From contig JACKIB010000016.1 in the NCBI GenBank assembly GCA_020638695.1, forward strand, positions 1 through 64,000: a stretch of 64,000 nt of DNA, given 5' to 3'. The stretch comes from Planctomycetota bacterium (GTDB taxonomy: Bacteria; Planctomycetota; UBA1135; UBA2386). The position numbers and the translations under genes are program-made. This document shows, piece by piece, positions 17,725 to 27,464 of the stretch. Position 1 is the stretch's first letter, and each line of letters starts with the position of its first letter. The notes under the pieces were generated by a model, which saw only the letters and a program-made list of their open reading frames with translations, was not told the DNA's origin and searched no databases.

Positions 17725-20700
17725 CTACCAGGCACCGACCAGGAAGAACGGCGCCCAGAAGTACGGGTGGCTACGCGCCTCGCTGCGCAGCGCGGCCAAC
17801 TGCGCGCGGCGTAGAGCCGCAGCAGGGGAAAGCCCTCGATCCGTAGCCAGCTCGCGGTAGACCGCGACCATCAGTTCCTTGGTGCCGGCATCCGCGACCT
17901 GCCACTGGCTCACCAGCTGTGCCGGCACACCGGCGACCAGGAACGCCCAGCCGAGCCCGACCAGACCCTCGCCCCGCACCTCCTTGCCACTGCCGGTCTC
18001 GCACGCGGAGAGCACCACGAGTCGCGCCCTCAACGTCATGTCGGCGATCTCCCGCGCGTGCAGCAACCCATCGTTCCGAGCGTCGCGGCCGAACACCAGG
18101 TAGGAGTACATCGGCCTCGCCTCGTCGGCTCTGCCATGGGTGGCGAAGTGGAGCAGATCGGCGCGGTCCACCGCTGCCTTGACCCGCGTCTCGGTCGCCT
18201 GATCACCGGTCATTGGCCGGACGCCGAACAACTTGGCAATCGCCTCGGCTTCCTCGACAGCTCCGGGCAGTTCCGCGTAGCCCTCCGGCATCCGGGGCCC
18301 ACCGAACGCCACCACTCTCCCCGCCGCCGGCCGAGACTCGCGACGCGTGGCGGCGAGCCGCTTCATCTCGACCAGCGCGGTCACCGACGGCGCGTAGCTG
18401 ACCGTGTGGTCCGCGACCAGGTAGCGCGAGGCCCGCGGATCGATCAGCGCGTGGAACGGCAAGCGATGCAGCACGCCATCGGGCACGATGACGAGGTGGG
18501 ACGACCGCCGCACCGCGTCGGCCACCGGTCCGAGCAGCAGCGAAAACAGCTTCGCGCCGGCAGTCCGGTGCGCGCCGCCGGCGGTCGCACAGCCTCGCCA
18601 GTGCTCATCGACCAGCTCGCGCAACTTTGGTTCGGCGATCTCGATGGTGTGCACCGCTAGCGTCGGGGCGAGCTCGCCCCCGGTCAGGGCGAACAACCGC
18701 ACCCGTTCGCGGTCGACGGTGTACGACAGCACACAGAGCTTGGGATCTCGGGCGAACAGAGTGCGGCCGATCGCCTGTGCGGTGGTCGGTCCCGGCTGAC
18801 CGCGCAACGTGCACAGCTCCGGATGGCGGTGGAACAACCCCCGCCGGAAGTCCACCATCGCGGATCGAACCCTCAGGAGTTCGGCTCGATACTCGTCCTG
18901 CGTACTGGTGTCGTACGCCGCGGCCAATCGTGCCGTCAACTCGGCAACCGACTGCTCCATGTCCTGCTCATGCTGCCGCTCTTCCAGCGTCATGTGCTTG
19001 ACGACCTGAACGCGTCCGCGGCGCAGCACGTCGACGAGGCTGCGTGCCCGCGCCCGTTCGGCCGCGGCGAGTGCGTCCTGATTGCGCCCCAGGCGCAGCA
19101 GCGTGTCGACCAAGTACGAATAGATGTGCGACCGACCGGCGAAGAACCCCTGCTGGAGCATCAGGTCGCGCAGCGTCTCGCGCGCCTGCTCCACGCGCTC
19201 GGCAGCGCACTCGAACGCCACGACCGCTCGATCGAGATCCCCCGCCCGCTTGCGCTGCAAGTACGTCACGCCGATGCCGAACTGCGCCGCGCACTCGGCC
19301 GCCGGCGAGGCGACTCCCCGCGCTTCCACCAAGACGTGCTGGAACGCCAGGCGTGCAGCCTCGAACTCGCCAGCTAGGAGCTTCAACTCGGCCAGATTGC
19401 ACAGCGGCCATATGGCATCGCCGCGATCCCGCCGCTTGCGCGCATTCGCCAAGGCGCGCACGTAGTATCGGCCGGCCTGCGCCAGCTCGCCCTGGGCGCG
19501 GTGCAGCATCCCGAGGTTGTTGCACGCGATCGCCTCGGCACGGATCGGGTAGCGCACCCGACCTGCGGCGTCGATCGCTTTCAGGAACACCGGACCCGCC
19601 GCGCGGTGGTGACCCTGCCGTCGCTGTGCTTCACCGAGATTGCTGAGCGCCATCGCGCGCAACTCGTCCGAGGGGGTCCGCGGATCACCCCATGTGTCGA
19701 TGCAGGCCTGGAATCTGGTCGCGGCATCCGCGAACCGTCCGGCTTCCATCGACACCAACCCCAGGGTGTTCAGGGCCTTGGCGCGCAGCATCGGCTCGCG
19801 CCGCGCCGCGCCGAGCTGCAGCGCACGTCCTGCGGTGAGTTCGGCCGCTCCGGGGTCGTGCAGCTCGAACTGCATGGTCGCGACGTGCACCCACGCTTGC
19901 AGCAGCAAGTCCTCGTCGCCGATCTTTCGCGCCGTGGCGGCGCTGCCGGCGAAAGCGCGCAGCGCCGCGCGGATCCGCCCGGTACGACGCAGAGCCATGC
20001 CGAGCATGTTCTGCGCCAGGGCGAGCCGCGGGCGATCGACCACGCGTTCAGCCCAAGCGACCGCCGAACGCGCGTGCTGCAGCGCAGCATCCGCGCGCCC
20101 GGGCAATGTCGAGAGCACCGCGGCGAGGGTCGACCGAACGTCGTTCTCCACCCGTTGGTCGGCGGCCCGCAACGCCAACGCGAGCGCGACCTTCAGACTC
20201 TCCTCCGCGGTGTCCGGACGGCCGAGGAAGATCCACTCCGTCTCGCCGCGCTTGCGCAACACCTGGGCCCGCAAGTCGTCGCGGGCCAGTGCTTCGGCGA
20301 CTTCCAGCGCCACCTTCAACACCCGCACGGCTTGCGGTGCCGCACCGGCATCCTCCGCCCGACCGGCGCCCTCGATCAAGGTGGCGATCAGGCGCTTCGG
20401 CATCAGTCGGGCGAGCAACAGGTACTCGGTGCGGTGGTCTGGGTCCGTGGTGACCAGCAGCTCGGCCAATCCGACCACGAAGTGATTCTGCGTCCACCAC
20501 CTCCAGGCGCCGTCCTGCTTGTGCAACCGCACCGCCCACATCGTCGTTCGCTCGTCGTCGAACTGCTCGTCGAGCTTGCTCCAGCGGCCGTGGAACTCCA
20601 ACGAGACGGTGGCCACGGTCCCGTTCATCACGAAGCTGGTGATCGCGAGCTTCTCGACCGCCCGGCCAGCGCGGTAGCGACACGCAGCGTCGATCTCGCT

Positions 20701-20901
20701 CTGCACCCGCGCCCGATCCGGAGCGTCCGCCGCCCACTGCGCAAGCGCCCGCGCCGCGTCGCCGCGGCTCACCGCCTGGAAGAACGTCTCGATCGCCCGC
20801 GTGACCGCCGCCCGATCGACCGCGGCCGGTTGTTGTGCCGCGACATCCGGCGCGAACACGATCGCGACCACCGAGCACAGCGCGATCGCCCTGCGGCTCA
20901 C
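17725..20901 (-). CDS. Exported TPR-CHAT protease
   Basis: 1058 residues. A signal peptide (MSRRAIALCSVVAIVFAPDVAAQ) is followed by about 120 residues with an NTF2-like look, then tetratricopeptide repeats over about residues 170-580 (for example ALNTLGLVSMEAGRFADAATRF). The C-terminal third is a CHAT domain: H922 in LLHFATHGRADEA and C967 in VVLSACETGSG, the caspase-like dyad. CHAT proteins are usually cytoplasmic, so the signal is noteworthy. ATG 20901 overlaps the stop of the upstream subtilase gene (ATGA), so the two are coupled. Role by inference: a protein-triggered protease acting outside the cytoplasm. Confidence 0.85.
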   Translation of the reverse strand: MSRRAIALCSVVAIVFAPDVAAQQPAAVDRAAVTRAIETFFQAVSRGDAARALAQWAADAPDRARVQSEIDAACRYRAGRAVEKLAITSFVMNGTVATVSLEFHGRWSKLDEQFDDERTTMWAVRLHKQDGAWRWWTQNHFVVGLAELLVTTDPDHRTEYLLLARLMPKRLIATLIEGAGRAEDAGAAPQAVRVLKVALEVAEALARDDLRAQVLRKRGETEWIFLGRPDTAEESLKVALALALRAADQRVENDVRSTLAAVLSTLPGRADAALQHARSAVAWAERVVDRPRLALAQNMLGMALRRTGRIRAALRAFAGSAATARKIGDEDLLLQAWVHVATMQFELHDPGAAELTAGRALQLGAARREPMLRAKALNTLGLVSMEAGRFADAATRFQACIDTWGDPRTPSDELRAMALSNLGEAQRRQGHHRAAGPVFLKAIDAAGRVRYPIRAEAIACNNLGMLHRAQGELAQAGRYYVRALANARKRRDRGDAIWPLCNLAELKLLAGEFEAARLAFQHVLVEARGVASPAAECAAQFGIGVTYLQRKRAGDLDRAVVAFECAAERVEQARETLRDLMLQQGFFAGRSHIYSYLVDTLLRLGRNQDALAAAERARARSLVDVLRRGRVQVVKHMTLEERQHEQDMEQSVAELTARLAAAYDTSTQDEYRAELLRVRSAMVDFRRGLFHRHPELCTLRGQPGPTTAQAIGRTLFARDPKLCVLSYTVDRERVRLFALTGGELAPTLAVHTIEIAEPKLRELVDEHWRGCATAGGAHRTAGAKLFSLLLGPVADAVRRSSHLVIVPDGVLHRLPFHALIDPRASRYLVADHTVSYAPSVTALVEMKRLAATRRESRPAAGRVVAFGGPRMPEGYAELPGAVEEAEAIAKLFGVRPMTGDQATETRVKAAVDRADLLHFATHGRADEARPMYSYLVFGRDARNDGLLHAREIADMTLRARLVVLSACETGSGKEVRGEGLVGLGWAFLVAGVPAQLVSQWQVADAGTKELMVAVYRELATDRGLSPAAALRRAQLAALRSEARSHPYFWAPFFLVGAW

Positions 20902-22946
20902 CTCTTGCCGTCGCCCACCCGCGCCGTCGGCACACTCGAGAGGATCCGCCGCACTGCCGCCAGATCGAGCTTGCCGTGACCCCAGCGCGGACCGGGCACC
21001 CGACCGGTGTGGACATCGCGGGTCAACCCGCCGAGCAAGAGCTGCCGAACCTGGCGCACGTTCAGCCCGGGGTTCTTCTGGAACATCAACGCCACCACCC
21101 CGGCGCAGTACGGAGTCGCCGCACTGGTGCCGTTGAACCGGCGGTAGTTGCCGGTGGTCTCCAGCACTTGCTTGGGATCACGCTTGAAGTGCAGGGGCAC
21201 CGCGGCGATGTGGTACTGCCCGGGCGCCGCGAGGTCGGGTTTCTGCAACCCGTCCCGCCGTGGCCCGGGGTTGGAGTAGCGCGAAATCGCACCGATGCGC
21301 ATCGGTGCGCGCGGGTTCAACACCGGACCGCGCGTGGTGAGTCGTCCGCGCACTTCCATCTGGTCGTTGAAGTCGTAGCTCGCCACGGTGATCGCCTGGC
21401 GTGCGGTACCAGGGGTGCCGATCTGCCGACCCGCCGAGGCCGATGATCCGAAGTCGGCGTGCTGCCATGGGTCCAGGTAGACGTCCGCCGAGATCGTCTT
21501 CGGTCGACTTCCCACCGCGGCCTTGGAGCCTGCCGCCGTCTGCTGCCGAATCGCCAGGGTGTAGGCACCCGGGGCACAGGTCGCGGTCCAGAAGAACCGC
21601 TGCAGGATCCGGTGGCCGCGGCGTTGGAACAGGAGTTTGGCACCCTTTGGCCCGGTAGCTCGCAATTCGAGCGCCGTACACGTCGGGTCGGTGACGAACA
21701 TCGAGATCTGCGCCGGCTTGCCGCGCACTCGCCACTGCAACTTGGCGGGCGCCACCGACGAGAATCGAATCCGGGCGTGCAGCTGTCGGGTCGCATCGTT
21801 ACCGGCGGCGATGCAGATGGCCCGGCCCCGCACCCCATCGGCGAACCGCGCGTCGAGCTGCCGCTCGATCACTCGCGCCCCATCACGTCCCCCCTGTTGG
21901 CCGCCGAAGCTGCACGACAGGACCGCGGGACGCGCACCCGCCATCGCATCGACCCAATCGCAGATCGCGCCGAGCAAATAGGCGTTCTCCAAGCCCTCGC
22001 CGGAGCTACCACCGATGCGCACGCCGATGATATCGGCCTCGGGTGCCACACCGGTGTAGCGGCGGCGGGCGTGCCCGTTGCCGTTGCCGGCAGCCACGCC
22101 GGCACACGACGTACCGTGGCCGTTGCGGTCGGTGACGCCGATCCGCGGCTTGGCGGCGCGCAGATCCGCGGTCAGGTCCTGGCGTGAGAACACCGTGCCG
22201 ATCGGCACTCCGTTCGAATAGCGCACCGGCCCCGGTGCCCCGCGCCCCGGCTGGTGCCGCAGCGTCGTGTCCCACAGCCAGAGGAGGCGCGAGGTGGGGG
22301 TTCGGCGCGGACCGTAGCTGATGAAGTCCGGGTGGCGGAAGTCGACCCCCGAGTCCACCACCGCGACGACCACGCCCTTGCCGGTCCACGGCCGCAACCC
22401 ACCGCGCAGGATCGCTTCCGGCGTCGCACGGCTGGCGACCACTTCGCCGACTCGGGGCGGCGGCACCGACACCCCGGCAAGCGGATCGATCCAGTAGACC
22501 CCGGGGTTGCTGGCGAGCGCCAACAACACGCCACGGTCGTTCGCCATGTGCAGGTCGGCCCAGCGCTGGAAGCGATGGAAGACGTTCACGCCGGCGGCGC
22601 GAAACGCTCGGCAGGCAGCCTCGTTCTTGAACTCGACGTGATAGACGATCTCGGCGCGCTTCATCTGCGCGGGCAGGCGCACGATCGGTGCGGCGCCGCC
22701 TCCGGTGTCACCCGCGCCGGTCTCGCACACCGCGGACTCGTCGGCCGGCGCGACCGGCAGGTCTTCGTCCTGCAGCGCGACCTCGATCGGCTCTTGGGGC
22801 TCGACCGATTCTGCCTGCACCGCCGGATCTGGTTCATCGAGGGCAGCGGGCGGCGGGCTCGAACCACCTCCGGTCGAACATCCGAACAGAACGCTCGACA
22901 ACGACAGAGTGAGTGGAACGGACCAGCGCGCGACGAACTCAGTCAT
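20898..22946 (-). CDS. Subtilisin-like (S8) serine protease lipoprotein
   Basis: 682 residues. The N-terminus ends VLFGC with Cys23 as probable lipid attachment site, then a Pro/Glu-rich linker. Catalytic triad is Asp198 (AVVDSGVDF), His277 (RNGHGTSCAG) and Ser608 (FNGTSAATPYCAG). A beta-rich insert of about 150 residues lies between His and Ser. Length and the triad spacing fit an S8 protease with an insertion. It should be tethered outside the inner or outer membrane. The stop overlaps the start of the CHAT gene, so both proteases are made together. The substrate could be the CHAT protein itself, but that is speculation. Confidence 0.9.
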   Translation of the reverse strand: MTEFVARWSVPLTLSLSSVLFGCSTGGGSSPPPAALDEPDPAVQAESVEPQEPIEVALQDEDLPVAPADESAVCETGAGDTGGGAAPIVRLPAQMKRAEIVYHVEFKNEAACRAFRAAGVNVFHRFQRWADLHMANDRGVLLALASNPGVYWIDPLAGVSVPPPRVGEVVASRATPEAILRGGLRPWTGKGVVVAVVDSGVDFRHPDFISYGPRRTPTSRLLWLWDTTLRHQPGRGAPGPVRYSNGVPIGTVFSRQDLTADLRAAKPRIGVTDRNGHGTSCAGVAAGNGNGHARRRYTGVAPEADIIGVRIGGSSGEGLENAYLLGAICDWVDAMAGARPAVLSCSFGGQQGGRDGARVIERQLDARFADGVRGRAICIAAGNDATRQLHARIRFSSVAPAKLQWRVRGKPAQISMFVTDPTCTALELRATGPKGAKLLFQRRGHRILQRFFWTATCAPGAYTLAIRQQTAAGSKAAVGSRPKTISADVYLDPWQHADFGSSASAGRQIGTPGTARQAITVASYDFNDQMEVRGRLTTRGPVLNPRAPMRIGAISRYSNPGPRRDGLQKPDLAAPGQYHIAAVPLHFKRDPKQVLETTGNYRRFNGTSAATPYCAGVVALMFQKNPGLNVRQVRQLLLGGLTRDVHTGRVPGPRWGHGKLDLAAVRRILSSVPTARVGDGKR

Positions 22947-22965
22947 GGTTGTTGGGCCTCCCCTT

Positions 22966-23070
22966 CAGCCTATCGCGGCCAAGGCCGCACCCAAAGACTT
23001 GGGTGGGCGCGGCGCGGCGCGCCGCCATGAGGCCTGGGCCGCTTGCTTGCTGGAGCTTCCGGGGCCGCTG
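22966..23070. repeat. Mosaic dispersed repeat, copy 1 (blocks A and B)
   Basis: Block A (22966-23027) matches 58706-58767 over 62 bases with four differences; it contains the short palindromes ACCCAA-ACTTGGGT and GCGGCC-GGCCGC. Block B (23027-23070) matches 58569-58612. Here A precedes B, while in the other copy B precedes A. The following bases (23106-23128) also resemble the end of copy 2. Both copies lie between genes. This one fills the gap between the sigma factor and the subtilase lipoprotein. Confidence 0.75.
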
Positions 23071-23124
23071 CATGCCTGCGAAACAGCTGCCACGCGTACC
23101 GACACGATCCGCGACCCCTTCAGC

Positions 23125-23736
23125 TCAGGCGTCGGGCAACCCCTCGAGCAACACCCCGAGCTTCGCGACCGCCCGATGCAACAGCACCCGCACGGCGGCG
23201 ACCGAACGATTCATCTGTTGCGCGATCTCGGCGTGTGGCAGCCCGACGATCCGCGACAGCGTGATCACCTCCCGGTAGTCCTCGGGTAGGGAGTCGAACA
23301 CCGCCTCGAAGCGATCTGCCGATTCCTGCCGCATCAACTGGCCGCTCGGCGAGCTCAGGGTCTGGTAGCAATCGAGCACGCCCCCGTCGATCCCGCGCTC
23401 TTCACGTCGCACGTCCCGCTTGTGCATCTCGTGAAAGCGGTGTTTGTCGATGATCTTGCGCAGCGCGGCCTGGAACAACCAACTACGGAAACGAGCTTCG
23501 CCCTGGTACTCGAGCTTGCCCAAGTCGTTCAGCACCTCGCGGCACACCGACTGGACGATGTCCGAATCGCCTTCGCGGGCGCGCAGCTGCGGGCCGGTGC
23601 GCAGGCGGATGAACGCGCGCAACCGAGGCAGGTTGAGCGACAGCAGCTCGCGGATCGCCTGTTCGTCGCCACACGACGCGTCCTGCACCAGGTCGCGCGT
23701 CCGGTCGTCGGGTCGGCTGTCATCGCGATCGCTCAT
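23125..23736 (-). CDS. ECF-type RNA polymerase sigma factor (planctomycete family)
   Basis: 203 residues starting MSDRDDSRPDD. Sigma region 2 is about residues 25-95 (QAIRELLSLNLPRLRAFIRLR ending FRSWLFQAALRKIIDKHR), region 4 about 140-200 with the helix-turn-helix LPHAEIAQQMNRSVAAVRVLLHRAVAKL. It belongs to the ECF group found beside Ser/Thr kinase genes in planctomycetes. It is divergent from such a kinase gene at 23788, only 51 bases away, so the two probably share control. It lies upstream of the subtilase/CHAT operon, which it may drive; there is a 178-base gap with a repeat in between. Confidence 0.9.
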   Translation of the reverse strand: MSDRDDSRPDDRTRDLVQDASCGDEQAIRELLSLNLPRLRAFIRLRTGPQLRAREGDSDIVQSVCREVLNDLGKLEYQGEARFRSWLFQAALRKIIDKHRFHEMHKRDVRREERGIDGGVLDCYQTLSSPSGQLMRQESADRFEAVFDSLPEDYREVITLSRIVGLPHAEIAQQMNRSVAAVRVLLHRAVAKLGVLLEGLPDA

Positions 23737-23787
23737 GGCCGTGCCGATCAGCGATGCTACAGTGACTTCCGCGCTCGCGGACGGGTC

Positions 23788-26700
23788 ATGTCGCAAAACC
23801 ACCAGCACACTGAGGACAGCGATTCCCAGCACATCGAAGAGCTGGTGTTCCGCTGCCTGGAGGCCGAAGACTTCGACGAGGAACTCGCACGGGTGTGCGC
23901 AGCCCATCCCGCGGTCGCCGAGCGCGTGCGCCGGGTTGCCGAGCGGCTGCACGCCGAGGGCATGCTGGGCGAAGACGCGACCACCCACGCAGCGCCGTCG
24001 ACGCGCGTCGACACCGAGATGCCACGCGAGCTCGGCGACTTCCAACTGCTGCGCCGACTCGGCGCAGGCGGCATGGGCGTGGTCTACCTGGCCGAGGAGC
24101 GTGCGCTGGGTCGCAAGGTGGCGCTCAAGGTTGTCCGGCCGGAACAGCTGTACTTCCCCGGCAGCCGCGAGCGGTTTCGCCGCGAGGTGGAGGCGATCGC
24201 TCGCCTGCAGCACCCCGGGATCGTGACCATCTACAGCTTCGGCGAAGCCAACGCGATCCCGTACTTCTCGATGGAGTACGTCCAGGGTCGATCGCTCGCG
24301 TCGGTCATCTCCGGCCTGCGGGGGCGTGATCCAGCGCGATTGCGCAGCGCGGACGGGCTGCACGCCGCGAGTACCGACGACCCGGAGTCGTCGCACACCG
24401 GGGGACCGACGACCACCCGCGGCAGCCCAGCACCACAGGACAGTTGGGTGCTCGGCAGCCTCAAGGTGCTGCGTGGGGTCGCCGACGCGCTGGTTCATGC
24501 ACACGCGCAGGGGGTGCTGCACCGCGACGTGAAGCCATCCAACATCATCCTCGGCGCTGACGGCCGCCCCCGCCTGCTCGACTTCGGATTGGCGCGTCTG
24601 GAGAACGCGCAGGAGCTGACCAAGTCGACTGCCGAACTCGGGTCGTTGCCGTACATGCCGCCCGAGGTGGTCAGCGGGCGCGTCGCGGCGCCGAGCGCCG
24701 CGCTGGACGTCTACTCGTTGGGCGTCACGATGTACGAGTTGCTGACCCTTCGCTCCCCGTTCCTCTGCCCGCGACCCGAGCAGACTCGCGAGCGGATCGT
24801 GCAGGGCACTTGTGCGCCGATGCGCGAACTCAACCCGGCGGTCAGCTGGGAGGTGCAGACGGTGTGCGCCACGGCGATGGAGTTGTCGCCCACGCGGCGC
24901 TACCGCGACATGCAGGTGTTCCTGCAGGATCTCGACAACCTGCTGGCGCGCCGGCCGATCGTCGCCCGGCCCTCCGGACCGGTGCTGCGGGCTTGCCGCT
25001 GGGTGCAACGCCACCCGACCAGCTCGGTCGCGATCGCGATGGCCAGCTTGCTGATGGTCGCCGCGTTGGCGTTCGGCGTCTGGCAACACCAGGTCGCGAC
25101 CGCCGCCGAGCAGACCAGCTACGAGCTGGGACTGACGGCCGCCGACTCCCGCCTGGTGGAGCGCCGCACGCTCGAGGCGAAGCGCAGCCTCGACCTGTGC
25201 CCACCGCAGCTCCGCGGGTTCGAGTGGTTCCACCTCGACCTGCGGGCGGACAGCAGCGATCGGACGTACCGCGGTCACGACCGAGAGGTGATGTCGATCG
25301 ACTGCCATCCGCGGGATCCAATTCTCGTCAGCGGATCGACCGACGGAACGGTGCGACTGTGGAACACCGACACCGGGGAAGCGCGGGTGCTCCTCACCCT
25401 GTCGCAGACGGAGCGCAGTCCCGAGGCCCACTGGGTGCGGATCGTGCGGTTCAGCAGCGATGGCAACTCGATCCTGGTCGGCGCCAACGACCGGCTCATT
25501 CGGCGGCTGCGGCCTGATGGCACGTCGCTCGGCGTGGTCGGCGAGCACTCGAGCGAGATCTCGTCGCTGGCGGTGGATCCGACCGGCCGGTTCCTCGCCT
25601 CGGGCTCCTCGCGCGGGGAGATCCGGCTGTACGACGCGTCGGGCAAGGCGCTGGCCGAGTTGCGCGCCGCCACCCTCGTGCCGAGTTCGCCGTTCACCGC
25701 CCCCGAGCGACCGGTGCAAGACCTGGTGTTCTCGGCGGACGGCAAGCGGCTGTACGCCGGACACATGGCAGAGCTGCTGGTGTTCGACACCGAAGCTCGG
25801 CGGCTGGAGCGCACCATGCAGCACGCAAAGCGGGACTGGATCTCGATGATCCAACCGCTACTGGACGGTCGCCATGTGGTTTCAGGGGGCATCTTCGGCA
25901 ACCTCAGCCAGTGGGACGTGACCACCGGCAAACGGGTACGCGTCTCCGAGTTCAAGTTCGCCAAGGGCGTGAACGCGGTCGGGTTGGCACGAGGTGGCAC
26001 CCAACTGGTGCTCGGTGGCGCCGACGGGGTGGTCGCGTTCTGCGATGCACTCGGTCTGACCGCCGGTCACGTCTTGCTGGGCCACCAGGGCTCGGTGCAC
26101 GCCATTTCGATCGCCGCCGATCGAAGATCGTTCTTCACCTGCTCGAGGGACTACACGATCCGCCGCTGGCGGGTGGATTCCCGGCCGGCAGCGCGCATTC
26201 TCGGCACCCACCGCGGCCTGGTTCGGACCCTGGAGGTCAGTGCAGACGGCAAGCAGGCCTTTTCGGGCGGTTCCGATGGAACTCTGCGCGCCTGGGACAT
26301 CGGTAGCGGCGCCGTGCGGGAGCTGTTCGACACCGATCGCGACAAGGTCCACCACACTTCGCTGAGTCCCGACGGCCGACGACTTGCGGTCGCCGCCGAC
26401 CGCATGCGGGTGCTCGACCTCGGTTCCGGCGGCACGCGAATCCTCGAGAGCGTGCCGACCGAGTCGAAGCACATCGCCTGGTTCCCTGACAGCCGACATG
26501 TGTTGGTCGCCGGCGACGATGGCCGCGTCTCGATCGCGGACGCCGATACCGACCGCCTGTTGGCCACCGATCAGGAGCTGGTCGGCAAACCAGCGCACGA
26601 AGCACAGATCCGCGTGGTCGGCGTGTGCCCGTGGAATGGCGTCCCGGTGGTGACCAATGGCGCCGGCCTGGTTCGCTGCTTCGCGCCGAACGCGTTGGAC

Positions 26701-27084
26701 CAGCGTCGCAATCTGACGCGGTTTCCGCACGGCATCGGCGCATTGCTGTTCGACTCCGAGCGGCGGGTGGTGGTCGTCGCGAGCTTCGGCGGCGCGATCC
26801 GCTTCCTCGACGTCGAAACCGGTCGACAGGTGCAGCCCGACGCACAGTGGGATCTTCAGGTCATCAACGCGATGGCGCTCGGCGCCGGCACCCACAGACG
26901 GCTCGCCACCGCTTCGATGGGTGATGAAATCCAGGTGTGGGAGTACCCGTCGATGCGGCGGCTGCTGCTCCTGCGCGGCCACCGCCGTGGGGTGTTCGCG
27001 CTGCAGTTCACGCCGGACGGCCGGCGGCTGCTGTCGGGGTCTTGGGACAAGACGGTTCGGGTGTGGGAGACGGAACGGCGCTGA
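23788..27084 (+). CDS. Membrane Ser/Thr protein kinase with C-terminal WD40 repeats
   Basis: 1098 residues. Kinase domain about 82-385: glycine loop GAGGMGVV at 92, Lys114, HRDVKPSN at about 245, DFG. Between the hinge (about residue 175) and the HRD motif there is an extra stretch of about 50 residues rich in Ser/Thr/Pro (SSHTGGPTTTRGSP), not usual for the family. A transmembrane helix (SSVAIAMASLLMVAALAFGVW) at about 408-430 precedes WD40 repeats from about 490 to the end (LVSGSTDGTVRLWN; LLSGSWDKTVRVW). Planctomycete kinases often have this layout. The kinase part is cytoplasmic and the propeller likely outside it. Divergent from the ECF sigma factor gene. Confidence 0.92.
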   Translation: MSQNHQHTEDSDSQHIEELVFRCLEAEDFDEELARVCAAHPAVAERVRRVAERLHAEGMLGEDATTHAAPSTRVDTEMPRELGDFQLLRRLGAGGMGVVYLAEERALGRKVALKVVRPEQLYFPGSRERFRREVEAIARLQHPGIVTIYSFGEANAIPYFSMEYVQGRSLASVISGLRGRDPARLRSADGLHAASTDDPESSHTGGPTTTRGSPAPQDSWVLGSLKVLRGVADALVHAHAQGVLHRDVKPSNIILGADGRPRLLDFGLARLENAQELTKSTAELGSLPYMPPEVVSGRVAAPSAALDVYSLGVTMYELLTLRSPFLCPRPEQTRERIVQGTCAPMRELNPAVSWEVQTVCATAMELSPTRRYRDMQVFLQDLDNLLARRPIVARPSGPVLRACRWVQRHPTSSVAIAMASLLMVAALAFGVWQHQVATAAEQTSYELGLTAADSRLVERRTLEAKRSLDLCPPQLRGFEWFHLDLRADSSDRTYRGHDREVMSIDCHPRDPILVSGSTDGTVRLWNTDTGEARVLLTLSQTERSPEAHWVRIVRFSSDGNSILVGANDRLIRRLRPDGTSLGVVGEHSSEISSLAVDPTGRFLASGSSRGEIRLYDASGKALAELRAATLVPSSPFTAPERPVQDLVFSADGKRLYAGHMAELLVFDTEARRLERTMQHAKRDWISMIQPLLDGRHVVSGGIFGNLSQWDVTTGKRVRVSEFKFAKGVNAVGLARGGTQLVLGGADGVVAFCDALGLTAGHVLLGHQGSVHAISIAADRRSFFTCSRDYTIRRWRVDSRPAARILGTHRGLVRTLEVSADGKQAFSGGSDGTLRAWDIGSGAVRELFDTDRDKVHHTSLSPDGRRLAVAADRMRVLDLGSGGTRILESVPTESKHIAWFPDSRHVLVAGDDGRVSIADADTDRLLATDQELVGKPAHEAQIRVVGVCPWNGVPVVTNGAGLVRCFAPNALDQRRNLTRFPHGIGALLFDSERRVVVVASFGGAIRFLDVETGRQVQPDAQWDLQVINAMALGAGTHRRLATASMGDEIQVWEYPSMRRLLLLRGHRRGVFALQFTPDGRRLLSGSWDKTVRVWETERR

Positions 27085-27086
27085 GT

Positions 27087-27118
27087 GGGGTGGGGGGTCG
27101 GGGGGTCGGGGTTGGGGG
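27087..27118 (+). other. G-quadruplex-prone sequence
   Basis: Five runs of four to six guanines separated by one to two bases lie immediately after the kinase stop codon: 27087-27090, 27092-27097, 27100-27105, 27108-27111 and 27114-27118. This fits a G-quadruplex pattern on the plus strand. Biological effect is not known. Confidence 0.6.
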
Positions 27119-27179
27119 CTTGGGCTGTTGGGCTGTTGGGCTCCCTCAACCTCGAGCTCTAGAGCCACGGGGCTCTCCA

Positions 27180-27257
27180 CGGCCCCGTCGCCGTCGGCAT
27201 CGGTCCAGGCTCGCTTCGCTCGGCTAGGAGCGACCGATGCCGACGGCGACGGGGCCG
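27180..27257. repeat. REP-like hairpin, left of the RAYT gene
   Basis: A perfect 26-bp inverted repeat: left arm 27180-27205 (CGGCCCCGTCGCCGTCGGCA...) and right arm 27232-27257, with a 26-base loop. The block just left of it (27145-27178, with CCTCAACCTCGAG) occurs inverted beside the right-hand hairpin. Such hairpins are the usual substrates of REP-associated tyrosine transposases. Confidence 0.85.
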
Positions 27258-27435
27258 CGGGAGAGCGGGTGGGGTATGGGGGGGTGCGCGGGTGGAGCGG
27301 TAGGGTGAATGGGCACCAAATGGTCGAGACTGAGTGCGAGCGAAGGGATGTCATGTGTGTTCGGGTGATCACTTCGTGAGCGAACGCGATCGAGTCGGTC
27401 AATACGCATTGCATGTGAACACATGTGTTGGCTGG

Positions 27436-27464
27436 TTGATCTTCCGTGGCTTGTCCTGTATATT
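27436..27464 (+). promoter_or_regulatory. Sigma-70-type promoter for the RAYT gene
   Basis: A -35 like TTGATC at 27436-27441 and a -10 like TATATT at 27459-27464 are separated by 17 bases. The proposed start ATG lies at 27493. The region is much more AT-rich than its surroundings. Confidence 0.5.

Noticed and set aside
23125..25854. A 909-residue minus-strand frame containing the sigma factor
   Set aside because: Only the last 203 codons look like a protein. The rest is antisense to the WD40 kinase.
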